A DNA stretch of 9,179 bases from Aquirhabdus sp. (GCA_030150135.1 JASLGO010000043.1:1-9179); one strand, 5' to 3'; shown: positions 1 through 6,455, counted from the stretch's first letter. Notes: generated by a model not told the origin, from the sequence alone. Translations and numbers: made by a program.

Positions 1-288
1 ATGGTTACCGTCAACTATCGTGGTACATTAATTGATGGTACTGAATTTGACAGCTCTTATGCGCGCCATGAACCTGCGACTTTCCCTATGAATGGCGTGA
101 TTCCAGGGTTCTCGGAAGGCATCAAGTTGATGACTCCAGGATCTAAATATAAGTTATTTATTCCATCATCATTGGCGTATGGCGAAGCAGGAGTACCTCC
201 AAAAGTTGGTCCAAATTCTACGCTGGTCTTTGAAGTTGAATTGGTAGGGATTAATCAAGCGCCAGCACAGCCAGCACAAGCGAAATAA
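1..288 (+). CDS. FKBP-type peptidyl-prolyl cis-trans isomerase, C-terminal part (5' truncated by window)
   Basis: This is the C-terminal FKBP catalytic domain, which catalyses cis-trans isomerisation of Xaa-Pro bonds and assists protein folding. The 95 visible residues start inside the domain at a beta strand (VTVNYRGTL). They continue through the characteristic GTEFDSSY, the PATFPMNGVIPGFSEGIKLM helix region, SKYKLFIPSSLAYGEAG and the closing strand NSTLVFEVELVGI. A short Ala/Pro/Gln tail follows. The ATG at position 1 is probably an internal Met: FKBPs of the Mip/FkpA/FklB type have an N-terminal dimerisation region upstream, and no ribosome binding site is visible. Whether the protein is periplasmic (Mip/FkpA-like) or cytoplasmic (FklB-like) cannot be told without the missing N-terminus. 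The gene ends at TAA and is followed 34 bp later by an intrinsic terminator. It converges on the minus-strand tRNA-Ser. Confidence 0.93.
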   Translation: MVTVNYRGTLIDGTEFDSSYARHEPATFPMNGVIPGFSEGIKLMTPGSKYKLFIPSSLAYGEAGVPPKVGPNSTLVFEVELVGINQAPAQPAQAK

Positions 289-322
289 TCTGTCTATTTT
301 TAAAAGATCTATCAAGAGTAAG

Positions 323-349
323 AAACCTCACAATTCGTGAGGTTTTTTT
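323..349 (+). terminator. Intrinsic terminator of the FKBP gene
   Basis: A perfect 9-bp stem (AAACCTCAC at 323-331 and GTGAGGTTT at 337-345) with a 5-nt loop is followed by a run of seven T (343-349). It lies 34 bp after the FKBP stop codon on the same strand. It may also limit read-through from tRNA-Ser on the other strand, although the T-run in that direction is interrupted. Confidence 0.9.
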
Positions 350-391
350 ATATGGATCTAATCTTCCAAACATCATCTCTATTTTCGCTTT

Positions 392-424
392 AATGATCAA
401 TGATTTAACGAGGTGATGATCATT
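392..424. repeat. 8-bp inverted repeat in the FKBP/tRNA-Ser spacer
   Basis: AATGATCA (392-399) and TGATCATT (417-424) are perfect inverted copies separated by 17 bp. The spacing is longer than a terminator loop and there is no T-run on either side, so this is not an intrinsic terminator. It could be a protein-binding site or chance in AT-rich DNA. A perfect TATAAT follows at 432-437, but with no matching -35 box and no plus-strand gene to drive. Confidence 0.35.
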
Positions 425-460
425 CGGAAGCTATAATATGAATTTGTAATTTTATGGTTA

Positions 461-480
461 AAAATCAATTTGTTGATTTT
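461..480. other. AT-rich hairpin downstream of tRNA-Ser
   Basis: AAAATCAA (461-468) and TTGATTTT (473-480) form an 8-bp stem around a TTTG loop. It sits 17 bp beyond the 3' end of the minus-strand tRNA-Ser. It might help terminate or process the tRNA transcript, but no clean T-run follows it on the minus strand, so a terminator call is not justified. Confidence 0.3.
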
Positions 481-494
481 AAATTTGTTTTAAA

Positions 495-586
<92 letters not shown>

Positions 587-596
587 GACGGCGTGC

Positions 597-625
597 ATTC
601 TAGTATTTCAGTCGTATAAACACAA
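597..625 (-). promoter_or_regulatory. Probable sigma70 promoter of tRNA-Ser
   Basis: On the minus strand, TTGTGT (625-620) and TAGAAT (602-597) are separated by 17 bp. The -10 box matches consensus at five of six positions and lies 10 bp before the mature tRNA 5' end. The same -10 sequence precedes tRNA-Gly in this window. Confidence 0.6.
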
Positions 626-650
626 GTTAAGTGAAGAAATGGCTTCACAC

Positions 651-673
651 AAAAAAAGCCCCTGATGGGGCTT
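651..673 (-). terminator. Intrinsic terminator of purC
   Basis: On the minus strand the stem AAGCCCC/GGGGCTT (673-667 with 662-656) has a 4-nt loop and is followed by seven T. It lies just after the purC stop codon and insulates tRNA-Ser from purC transcription. Confidence 0.92.
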
Positions 674-688
674 CTTCTTAGATTTAGG

Positions 689-1408
689 TTAGATACTACT
701 TAAATCGACACCGATACGATGTGCCACTTCTTCGTAGGCTTCGACGACATCACCTAGACCTTGGCGGAAGCGATCTTTGTCGAGTTTTTTCTTGGTATCT
801 TTGTCCCACAGGCGGCAGCCATCTGGACTGAATTCATCACCAAGCACGATTTGACCATGGAATACGCCAAATTCAAGTTTGAAATCGACTAGCATCATAT
901 TGCCTTGAGCGAATAATGCTTGCAGTACGTCATTGACTTGATAAGTCAGCTCTTTCATTTTTGCCAGTTGTTCTGCAGTTGCCCAACCCAGTGTGATCGC
1001 AACAGATTCATTGACGATAGGGTCACCCAACGAGTCATCTTTGTAGAATAATTCAAAAGTTGGAGGTGTCAGCGGACGACCTTCTTCGATACCGAGACGG
1101 CGGCATAAGCTACCTGCGGCATAATTACGTACTACACATTCTACTGGAATCATGTTGAGGCGTTTCACCAAGACTTCATCAGGTGTCAGTAGTTTTTCGA
1201 AATGTGTTGGGATTCCAGCATCTGCTAATTTTTGCATGATAAATGCGTTAAACAGATTGTTGACGCGGCCTTTGCGTGCGAGTTGTTCCACACGTTTGCC
1301 ATCAAACGCTGATGTATCATCGCGAAACACTAGAATCAAGCGATCCGCATCGGTTGATTCATAAACTGATTTGGCTTTTCCAGTGTACAACAGTGCTTGT
1401 TTTTGCAT
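689..1408 (-). CDS. purC: Phosphoribosylaminoimidazole-succinocarboxamide synthase (SAICAR synthetase)
   Basis: This enzyme joins CAIR and L-aspartate in an ATP-dependent step of de novo purine synthesis in the cytoplasm. The 239 residues match the usual bacterial length (about 237 in E. coli). Family marks are visible in order. YTGKAKSVY near the N-terminus is the nucleotide-binding strand-turn, and FRDDTSAFDG follows. Next come the first SAICAR signature around VECVVRNYAAGSLCRRLG, and LVDFKLEFG (second signature) with downstream GDEFSPDGCRLWD. The ATG start gives the standard N-terminus; the Shine-Dalgarno is weak (GGAT 9 nt upstream). It lies 100 bp downstream of bamC on the same strand, in the dapA-bamC-purC order common in gammaproteobacteria, and ends in a clear terminator. 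The gap to bamC could hold its own promoter, but none is convincing. Confidence 0.98.
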   Translation of the reverse strand: MQKQALLYTGKAKSVYESTDADRLILVFRDDTSAFDGKRVEQLARKGRVNNLFNAFIMQKLADAGIPTHFEKLLTPDEVLVKRLNMIPVECVVRNYAAGSLCRRLGIEEGRPLTPPTFELFYKDDSLGDPIVNESVAITLGWATAEQLAKMKELTYQVNDVLQALFAQGNMMLVDFKLEFGVFHGQIVLGDEFSPDGCRLWDKDTKKKLDKDRFRQGLGDVVEAYEEVAHRIGVDLSSI

Positions 1409-1508
1409 GAATCATGATCCATTAAGCGGTTTTAGTAAGTAACAAAAGTTAATACATAACACATAAGGTTATGGTTTCTATAGATCAGCATCGGTTGATG
1501 TGAGTCGA

Positions 1509-2174
1509 TTATGCTGACCAATTTCTTTCAATACGTTCGAGTAAGTCTGTTGCAATCGTATTATCCGCCAACGTTTCATCTGCTTTTTGCAACGTAACGG
1601 TTGTAGTGTTACCAATACGGCCTAAGATGAGTTGATAGGGCTTGTTATCGAGCACAACCACAAAGCGATTTGTAGCGGTATTACGCTGAGAGACATTCAC
1701 ATTAGCAACACTGAGAGTGCGGTTAATCGCATCCCAAATTTTGGATGAGTCACCATCAATCTTAAGTAATGGAAAGCCATTTCCATCAATCACGAGTTGT
1801 GGTGCAGATGGTGCGCTTTCAACCTGAGTCAATGCGATTTTGGCTGGATCCAGAGGTGTCGGTTTCGGTAATAAAAAACGATTGCCTTTTGCATTCGTCA
1901 GAACGAGTTTTTCTGAAGCGCTATTTTCTGGTACGACAGGAACTGGATAAAGTGGCGCAATTTGTCGTGTTTGTAGCGTATCTGGCACTTGTACTGCTGC
2001 AATGCTTTGTGCTTTGGCGTAATCCATTGAGCCATTATTGATTGCCAGTGAGCTGCAACCTGACAAGATTGTCGGTAGGGCGATGATGGATAGCATTGAT
2101 ACTGTGAGGGCTTTAGCTGTACTCATAGAGGTTGTGCCCAACAAATCATTAATGCGTGAATCACGTTGCAGCAT
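1509..2174 (-). CDS. bamC: Outer membrane assembly lipoprotein BamC (NlpB-like), short form
   Basis: This is a BamC/NlpB-type lipoprotein, an accessory member of the BAM complex that inserts beta-barrel proteins into the outer membrane. From the chosen start the protein is about 221 aa. It has a hydrophobic segment (ALTVSMLSIIALPTILSGC) ending in lipobox LSGC at about residue 40, a flexible Pro-rich region and one C-terminal helix-grip-like domain (FPLLKIDGDSSKIWDAINR to LLERIERNWSA). E. coli BamC is about 344 aa with two such domains, so this is a one-domain version, as I recall for Moraxellaceae. The start is uncertain. ATG at 2174 has GAGAG 8 nt upstream, ATG at 2180 is 6 nt earlier, ATG at 2126 gives a more typical short signal peptide, and the frame is open back to a TTG at 2228. 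It lies between dapA and purC, which supports the call. Confidence 0.85.
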   Translation of the reverse strand: MLQRDSRINDLLGTTSMSTAKALTVSMLSIIALPTILSGCSSLAINNGSMDYAKAQSIAAVQVPDTLQTRQIAPLYPVPVVPENSASEKLVLTNAKGNRFLLPKPTPLDPAKIALTQVESAPSAPQLVIDGNGFPLLKIDGDSSKIWDAINRTLSVANVNVSQRNTATNRFVVVLDNKPYQLILGRIGNTTTVTLQKADETLADNTIATDLLERIERNWSA

Positions 2175-2264
2175 AATCATGTCTCTCTTAGCTATTTCTG
2201 AAGTTGCAATGTTTAAGGTAGCAGCCAAAGTATATGGTTGATTGCACCTTGCATCGCAATCAAC

Positions 2265-3179
2265 TTAGCGTGGTAATACACCCGACTCAACCAAGGCCGC
2301 ATGGACTTGAGCTTGGTATTCGTTTGCCAATACGGTCAACGGCAGGCGCAAACCCTGTGCGACTTTACCCATATCGTGTAATGCCCATTTAACTGGGATA
2401 GGGTTGGATTCGCAAAACAAAACCTGATGAAGTATCGCGACTTTCTGATTGAGTTGTTCAGCAAGTACAGCATTTCCTTCTAAAGCAGCACGACACATTT
2501 CATGCATGACACGCGGTGCGACGTTTGCAGTCACTGAAACATTACCTTTTGCGCCCATGCCGATGAGACGCCAAGCAGTTGCATCATCACCTGAAAATAC
2601 ATCAATACCACCATTTGGCATGGCATTAAGTCGAGTAATGAGATCTAGACCACGCGTCAGATCACCCGTTGCGTCTTTGATAGAGCTAATTCCATCCACT
2701 TCAGCCAAACGGATGACTGTGTCGTTATGCATGTCGACGCCTGTACGACCCGGCACATTATAGAGCATTTGCGGTAAATCAACTGCTTCTGCAACCGCAC
2801 GATAGTGGCGATATAGGCCTTCTTGTGTGGGTTTGTTGTAATACGGCGTGACGAGGAGAGCAGCATCGGCTCCGAGTTTTTTTGCAGTACTGGTTAGCTC
2901 GATAGCTTCACGGGTTGAGTTTGCACCTGTACCAGCAATGACGGCGATACGTCCAGCTGCCACTTTAATCACATGCTCAATGACACTGGCGTGTTCAACG
3001 ACATCCAGTGTTGCGGATTCACCTGTTGTACCAACTGCAACGATACCATCGGTACCTTCAGCGATGTGCCATTCAACAAGACGCGTCAATGCATCAAAGT
3101 CCACCTTACCATCGTCGAACATCGGCGTAATGATTGCGACGATGGAGCCTCTAATTCGTGGTGTACCTTGCGATGACAT
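2265..3179 (-). CDS. dapA: 4-hydroxy-tetrahydrodipicolinate synthase
   Basis: This enzyme condenses pyruvate with aspartate semialdehyde, the first committed step of the diaminopimelate/lysine branch that feeds peptidoglycan and lysine. The 304-aa TIM-barrel protein carries all the expected catalytic positions. The Schiff-base lysine is K168 in SSIKDATGD. Tyrosines Y114 (TPYYNKP) and Y140 (LYNVPGRT), T51/T52 in GTTGE and R145 are also present. These align with E. coli K161, Y107, Y133, T44/T45 and R138 at a constant offset of seven. The ATG start has AGGAG (3187-3191) 7 nt upstream. Length is slightly above the common 292 because of a short N-terminal extension (MSSQGTPRIRG). A promoter and a perfect inverted repeat lie upstream, and bamC follows about 90 bp downstream. 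Confidence 0.98.
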   Translation of the reverse strand: MSSQGTPRIRGSIVAIITPMFDDGKVDFDALTRLVEWHIAEGTDGIVAVGTTGESATLDVVEHASVIEHVIKVAAGRIAVIAGTGANSTREAIELTSTAKKLGADAALLVTPYYNKPTQEGLYRHYRAVAEAVDLPQMLYNVPGRTGVDMHNDTVIRLAEVDGISSIKDATGDLTRGLDLITRLNAMPNGGIDVFSGDDATAWRLIGMGAKGNVSVTANVAPRVMHEMCRAALEGNAVLAEQLNQKVAILHQVLFCESNPIPVKWALHDMGKVAQGLRLPLTVLANEYQAQVHAALVESGVLPR

Positions 3180-3243
3180 GTCATCACTCCTGCATTTGGA
3201 AAGTTAAACGGCTAAAACTAATTCATTGAGACGCTAAGTGGCG

Positions 3244-3273
3244 CTCTAGTGTTGTTTTAAATCAACACTAGAG
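3244..3273. promoter_or_regulatory. Perfect 11-bp inverted repeat over the dapA promoter, operator candidate
   Basis: CTCTAGTGTTG (3244-3254) and CAACACTAGAG (3263-3273) are perfect inverted copies around 8 bp. On the minus strand the repeat starts inside the predicted -10 box and covers the expected transcription start near 3265. The full hairpin would therefore not be in the transcript, and no T-run follows on either strand. This position fits a repressor site better than a terminator. The binding protein is unknown. Confidence 0.55.
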
Positions 3274-3300
3274 TATACGCATTTCTTAAAACCAACACAA
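3272..3300 (-). promoter_or_regulatory. Probable dapA(-bamC) promoter
   Basis: On the minus strand TTGTGT (3300-3295) and TATACT (3277-3272) are separated by 17 bp. The -10 box matches five of six consensus positions and the -35 box only three. It lies about 95 bp upstream of the dapA ATG and just after the tRNA-Gly terminator, so dapA needs a start here. Confidence 0.5.
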
Positions 3301-3312
3301 AAAATCTCAAAC

Positions 3313-3344
3313 AAAAAAAGCCAGAACAATAAGTCTGGCTTTTT
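3313..3344 (-). terminator. Intrinsic terminator downstream of tRNA-Gly
   Basis: An 11-bp stem (AAAAAGCCAGA at 3315-3325 and TCTGGCTTTTT at 3334-3344) with an 8-nt loop gives a seven-T tail on the minus strand, 46 bp after the tRNA-Gly 3' end. It also has five T on the plus strand, but no plus-strand gene needs it. Confidence 0.9.
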
Positions 3345-3390
3345 CAATTCAATTCCATCGAATCTATACAAAACAATGAATTGTAAATTT

Positions 3391-3466
3391 TGGAGCGGGA
3401 AAAGAGACTCGAACTCTCGACCCCAACCTTGGCAAGGTTGTGCTCTACCAACTGAGCTATTCCCGC
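3391..3466 (-). tRNA. tRNA-Gly (anticodon GCC)
   Basis: This is a 76-nt tRNA on the minus strand. Acceptor arms are GCGGGAA and TTCCCGC, the D arm contains AGCTCAGTTGGTAGAGC, and the anticodon stem CAACC/GGTTG encloses TTGCCAA with anticodon GCC (plus-strand GGC at 3431-3433). The T arm is GAGAG-TTCGAGT-CTCTT, with one G-T pair, and the discriminator U and CCA are encoded. It reads GGC/GGU glycine codons. It has a near-consensus promoter and its own terminator, so it is a single-gene unit. Confidence 0.97.
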
Positions 3467-3477
3467 GAAGTGAGGCT

Positions 3478-3505
3478 ATTCTAGCGATTTATTAAAACGT
3501 GTCAA
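3478..3505 (-). promoter_or_regulatory. Sigma70 promoter of tRNA-Gly
   Basis: On the minus strand a perfect TTGACA (3505-3500) and TAGAAT (3483-3478) are separated by 16 bp. The -10 box ends 11 bp before the mature tRNA 5' end. This is the best promoter match in the window. Confidence 0.75.
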
Positions 3506-3755
3506 TGCTTCGATAAACTGATCGTTCAAAAAGTGAGTAGGATAAATGTGTTTGCGTTAGAGAGGTTGGTTTTGTGTCCAAATGAGGTTTATTTTTTAAT
3601 CGAATCTATCTTTATGAGTTACGCAATGGTTTTAAAACGGAGTTGAAAAAGATTGCTTGTATGGAATTTAGTTGTACACTCAATCTATATGCCATTGTCA
3701 TCAGTGATGTGTATAACTGGGTTGTAGATGCTGAATGACTGGATGTGTGATGAGT

Positions 3756-3783
3756 TTGTGTAGAGTTAGAAATTCGGTAAGAT
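3756..3783 (+). promoter_or_regulatory. Weak promoter candidate for the 100-aa protein gene
   Basis: TTGTGT (3756-3761) and TAAGAT (3778-3783) are 16 bp apart, with the Shine-Dalgarno of the next gene starting 16 bp later. Matches are only partial. It is offered because the gene must be transcribed from this spacer and no better pair was seen. Confidence 0.28.
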
Positions 3784-3810
3784 TTTTTGAGTCGGAATAA
3801 GGAAATCATA

Positions 3811-4113
3811 ATGAATGCATTAGATACTCGAACTCCAGAAAAAAGACGTTTAGATTTTGTGGAAATGCACGGTTTATTGATTCTTGAAGCAATCCGAGAT
3901 TGCCGTAATTTTCAAGAAAAAAGAGTCAAGGAATATGTGGATCTTGCTGAAAAAAGCACAACGAAAGATCTCAAGCAAGTCTATTTGGATTTGATTTCAG
4001 AGGAAATGCGCAAGCTCAATCGATATACCAAACTCAGAAGTGATTTTGAGGAGTTTTGGGCGAAGCCTACGGTAGCAAGCCTAAATCCAGCATCTAAGAA
4101 AAAGGTCGAATAG
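3811..4113 (+). CDS. Hypothetical 100-aa helical protein
   Basis: I do not recognise this family. The ATG at 3811 is chosen because AAGGA (3799-3803) sits 7 nt upstream; an in-frame TTG at 3787 lies before the Shine-Dalgarno and is unlikely. The 100-aa product is highly charged (many Lys, Arg, Glu, Asp). Its composition from about residue 10 to 88 predicts nearly continuous alpha helix (for example MHGLLILEAIRDCRNFQEKR and EEMRKLNRYTKLRSDFEEFW), followed by a basic tail ending KKKVE. It has one cysteine and no signal peptide or membrane segment, so it is probably cytoplasmic. It is the first gene of the plus-strand block, 74 bp before the BolA-family gene. The sequence shows no catalytic motif, so no function is offered. 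Confidence 0.8.
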   Translation: MNALDTRTPEKRRLDFVEMHGLLILEAIRDCRNFQEKRVKEYVDLAEKSTTKDLKQVYLDLISEEMRKLNRYTKLRSDFEEFWAKPTVASLNPASKKKVE

Positions 4114-4187
4114 TATTGTTTTTAACAGTATTGAGTGTTCGGTATAGTGCGCGCTCAGTATTTATGTAGATTATAGAGAGATTGGTT

Positions 4188-4505
4188 ATGGCTGAAATAT
4201 CGTCACCTACTTTACAACAGCAGCTTCAAGATCGGTTAGAGAGCTTATCGCCAACGCTTCTAGAAATAGTCAATGAATCGCGTGGACACGGCGGCTATTT
4301 TGAAGGAAAAGAGAGTCACTTTAAGGTTGTGATTGTGAGTAGTGTGTTTGCAGGTTTGAGGTCAGTACAACGTCATCAAAAAGTCTATGCTGCTGTTGGA
4401 GATTTATTAGCTGCTCCTAAAATTCATGCTTTAGCGATTCATGCTTATACTGCGGATGAGTGGACGGGTCAGTCTGTTGATAGCCCAAAATGCGCACATC
4501 AATAG
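4188..4505 (+). CDS. BolA-family protein
   Basis: This is a small BolA/IbaG-type protein. BolA-family proteins partner with monothiol glutaredoxins in iron-sulfur cluster handling, and BolA itself also affects cell shape and stress responses in E. coli. The 105 residues carry the whole family core. After an N-terminal helix (LQQQLQDRLESLSPTLLEIV) come NESRGHGG, SHFKVVIVSSVFAG, the helix SVQRHQKVYAAVGDLLA and the conserved IHALAIHAYTADEW. The invariant C-terminal His of the IHALAIHA strand, a cluster ligand in BolA-glutaredoxin complexes, is present. The ATG at 4188 has AGAGAG (4175-4180) 7 nt upstream; an in-frame TTG two codons earlier is disfavoured. A TATAGT at 4143-4148 could be a -10 box, but I see no good -35. 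Which BolA subfamily it belongs to cannot be settled by eye. Confidence 0.93.
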   Translation: MAEISSPTLQQQLQDRLESLSPTLLEIVNESRGHGGYFEGKESHFKVVIVSSVFAGLRSVQRHQKVYAAVGDLLAAPKIHALAIHAYTADEWTGQSVDSPKCAHQ

Positions 4506-4624
4506 TGCAATGGGTGATGATTCTTTTTGTTTAAAAATATTTTCCTATTTTCCCCCATCATCCAGCACCGCTTTTCTCTCATTGTCTGAGAACTGAAGAT
4601 TTTAAGATATTTAGGAGCAAAGGA

Positions 4625-5089
4625 ATGTTAATCAAGATCATTCATGTGATCGCTGGATTGTTGGTCGTCATTCTATTTTATGCGCAATTAGGCATGTTGC
4701 TCAGCCGACGTCGCGCAGTGCAGACATTGCGTACTTCTGAGGTTCCTCGGATAGTCGGTTTACCTAGAGTTCTCAAAATTTCGATGCATATCTGCTGGTC
4801 GATTGTGATTGTCGCAGGAGTTTATTTGCTGATCCAGTTGCCTGGTATTTATCCATATTGGTTATTGGTAAAAATCTTCGTCTTTATTTTGGCAATTATT
4901 TTTTCAATCATGAGTTTTCGCGGTAAAGGATCACAGCGAGCGCAAAATATTGGTTTGTTCGGTGCTGCGATTTGTTATGCTTTGATTATATTGTTGGTCG
5001 CCATCAAACCTTGGGGATTTGTACTCACAGGCAGTATTAATCAGCCAGTATCGGGTAGTGCAAATGCGACAGTAGCGTCAGCACATTAA
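4625..5089 (+). CDS. SirB-like integral membrane protein
   Basis: This 154-aa inner-membrane protein has four predicted transmembrane helices, at about residues 4-26, 50-71, 77-98 and 107-130, with a basic RRR loop after the first. The layout resembles the SirB family: a histidine in helix 1 (IIHVIAG), a positively charged loop, LKISMHICWS corresponding to the usual K..PH..D region, and YWLLVKI corresponding to the WL..K motif. SirB was described as affecting invasion gene expression in Salmonella, but the biochemical role is unknown and the name should not be read as a function. A Ser/Ala-rich tail follows helix 4. The ATG has AGGAG (4613-4617) 7 nt upstream. It lies between the BolA-family gene and parA, 57 bp before the latter. 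The assignment rests on topology and a few motifs. Confidence 0.7.
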   Translation: MLIKIIHVIAGLLVVILFYAQLGMLLSRRRAVQTLRTSEVPRIVGLPRVLKISMHICWSIVIVAGVYLLIQLPGIYPYWLLVKIFVFILAIIFSIMSFRGKGSQRAQNIGLFGAAICYALIILLVAIKPWGFVLTGSINQPVSGSANATVASAH

Positions 5090-5146
5090 TGATTTATTTT
5101 TAGATATTTATCCAGTTGTTTGAAGTGGATTCAAGAGGATTATGCA

Positions 5147-5977
5147 ATGCGTCGCGTGGTTTTTAATCAAAAAGGTGGGGTTGGGAAGTCAAGCATTACT
5201 GTGAATTTAGCTGCGATTGCGGCGGCGCGAGGCAAGCGGACGCTGGTGATAGATCTCGATCCGCAATGTAATTCAAGTCAGTATTTGCTGGGTGAAAAAG
5301 CAACGCATGGTCATAATAACCCGATGCTTGAGCCAAACATTGGTAATTTCTTTGAGGAAGTTCTTGCTGCCACACCAAACAAAGGTTTGATGGGTGGATT
5401 AGGTGGTTTGCTCAAACATAAAGAAAAAGGTTTGGATTCATTTATTCATCCAACTGATTTTGAGCGATTACTGGTGATTCCTGCGAGTCCTGAACTTGGT
5501 TCAATGGAACATGCATTAGAAAGTAAACATAAAATCTTCAAGTTACGTGACGCTTTGCGCACGCTAGAAGGTCAATTCGACGAAATTTTCATTGATACGC
5601 CGCCTGCATTTAACTTCTATACATTGTCTGCATTGATTGCGGTAGAGCGTGTCGTGATCCCATTTGATTGTGATGTGTTTTCAACACGTGCCTTGATGAC
5701 GTTACTGGCTAATGTGATGGAGTCACAAAACGACCATAATGCAAGCCTTGCAGTGGAAGGAATTGTGGTGAATCAATATCAAAGCCGTGCAAGTTTGCCA
5801 CAGCAAATGGTTCAAGAGCTTCGAGATCAAGGTTTGCCAGTATTTGACAGCATGCTGCCGAGTTCGGTCATCATGAAAGAATCGCACCAGCAAAGTAAAC
5901 CGCTCATTCATCATGCGCCTGACCACAAGCTGACACAGGCTTTTAATCAGCTTTATGATGAAATGTTGTTGGCATAA
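5147..5977 (+). CDS. ParA/MinD-type ATPase (orphan ParA family)
   Basis: This is a 276-aa deviant-Walker ATPase. ParA proteins dimerise on ATP, bind DNA or membrane non-specifically and position plasmids, chromosomes or protein clusters. The deviant Walker A KGGVGKSS is at residues 9-16 with both the signature and catalytic lysines, Walker A' is at 35-40 (IDLDPQ), and Walker B is near 144-153 (FDEIFIDTPP). A glycine- and lysine-rich insertion (about 80-95, GLMGGLGGLLKHKEKG) sits between A' and B. ATG 5147 is chosen because AAGAGGA (5133-5139) lies 7 nt upstream and the protein then begins right at the first beta strand. The open frame extends to a TTG at 5120. No ParB gene or parS-like repeat is seen nearby, so a chromosome or plasmid partition role is not supported. 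A lipoprotein gene follows after 44 bp. Confidence 0.92.
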   Translation: MRRVVFNQKGGVGKSSITVNLAAIAAARGKRTLVIDLDPQCNSSQYLLGEKATHGHNNPMLEPNIGNFFEEVLAATPNKGLMGGLGGLLKHKEKGLDSFIHPTDFERLLVIPASPELGSMEHALESKHKIFKLRDALRTLEGQFDEIFIDTPPAFNFYTLSALIAVERVVIPFDCDVFSTRALMTLLANVMESQNDHNASLAVEGIVVNQYQSRASLPQQMVQELRDQGLPVFDSMLPSSVIMKESHQQSKPLIHHAPDHKLTQAFNQLYDEMLLA

Positions 5978-6021
5978 ATTATCGGCTCAGTGCTCAGGAT
6001 AGCTTTCGAAGAGTAATAATC

Positions 6022-6426
6022 ATGATGAGATACTCTCAGTCTTTTTTTGTAGTGATAATGGGTGTTGCTGCTGCGAGTTTGTCTGGATGTGCGTCTAAAC
6101 CCATTCAGCCGACGTATGTGCCTGTGACAGACTATCAGTCTTTGGATTGTAACGGCTTGCGTGCGGAATATGCACGGATTGATGGCTATCTCAGTCATGG
6201 TGTTGATGAGCCGCATAGCATTTTTTCTGGCATAGGCTTCGGGCTAGGTGCTTTTGGTGGTAGTGGTTTTGGTTGGGGATGGGGTCCGAGTGTGACGTTG
6301 AGTACAGGGCAGTCTTCATCGGGAACACATGCTGCTTATGCACGACTACTTGGTCAGCGTGATGCGGTTAGTCAACAGGCGCAGCTCAAAGGCTGTCCGA
6401 TCGTTGCTCCAGTTGTTCAAAAATAG
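6022..6426 (+). CDS. Small glycine-rich lipoprotein of unknown function
   Basis: I do not recognise the family. The 134-aa product has a type II signal peptide with hydrophobic core (FFVVIMGVAAASLSGC) and lipobox LSGC, so Cys23 is the predicted lipidated residue. The following Ala is not an Asp retention signal, so outer-membrane sorting is expected. The mature part contains YQSLDCNGLRAEYARIDGYL, then a glycine/aromatic patch (about residues 69-88, GFGLGAFGGSGFGWGWGP), then a Ser/Thr stretch and a helix YARLLGQRDAVSQQAQLKGC. Mature Cys43 and Cys125 could pair in the periplasm. Start: tandem ATG codons, with GAAGAG (6008-6013) 8 nt upstream of the first. It lies 44 bp after parA and 29 bp before the TPR gene, so the three are probably one transcript. 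Confidence 0.82.
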   Translation: MMRYSQSFFVVIMGVAAASLSGCASKPIQPTYVPVTDYQSLDCNGLRAEYARIDGYLSHGVDEPHSIFSGIGFGLGAFGGSGFGWGWGPSVTLSTGQSSSGTHAAYARLLGQRDAVSQQAQLKGCPIVAPVVQK

Positions 6427-6455
6427 ATTAAGCCGAAGGTTTGGTGAGCAATCGC

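Larger units (their letters stand above)
3467..3810. other. Divergent spacer between tRNA-Gly and the 100-aa protein gene
   Basis: This 344-bp AT-rich gene-free stretch is where the minus-strand housekeeping block meets the plus-strand block. It contains the tRNA-Gly promoter at its left end and a weak plus-strand promoter candidate at its right end (3756-3783). A 10-bp palindrome GTTTTAAAAC is at 3629-3638. A 65-codon minus-strand open frame across 3612-3809 has no recognisable protein features. I see no RNA gene, repeat or mobile element remnant. Confidence 0.6.

Noticed and set aside
1..3. ATG at the window start as a true start codon for the FKBP gene
   Set aside because: The protein would begin inside the FKBP fold, without its first strand or the usual N-terminal region. 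The gene is cut by the window.
432..437. A perfect TATAAT on the plus strand
   Set aside because: No -35 box lies at 16-18 bp and no plus-strand gene follows. The region is AT-rich, so chance is likely.
3612..3809. A 65-codon minus-strand open frame in the divergent spacer
   Set aside because: It has low-complexity Ser/Thr composition and no recognisable domain, and it begins inside the Shine-Dalgarno region of the opposite-strand gene.
5120..5146. N-terminal extension of the ParA protein from a TTG codon
   Set aside because: The extension contains the Shine-Dalgarno for ATG 5147, and ParA proteins normally start just before the first beta strand leading to Walker A.
5147..5977. A plasmid partition locus or replication origin around parA
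   Set aside because: No parB, parS-like repeats, iterons or replication gene is seen, and the flanks are chromosomal housekeeping genes.
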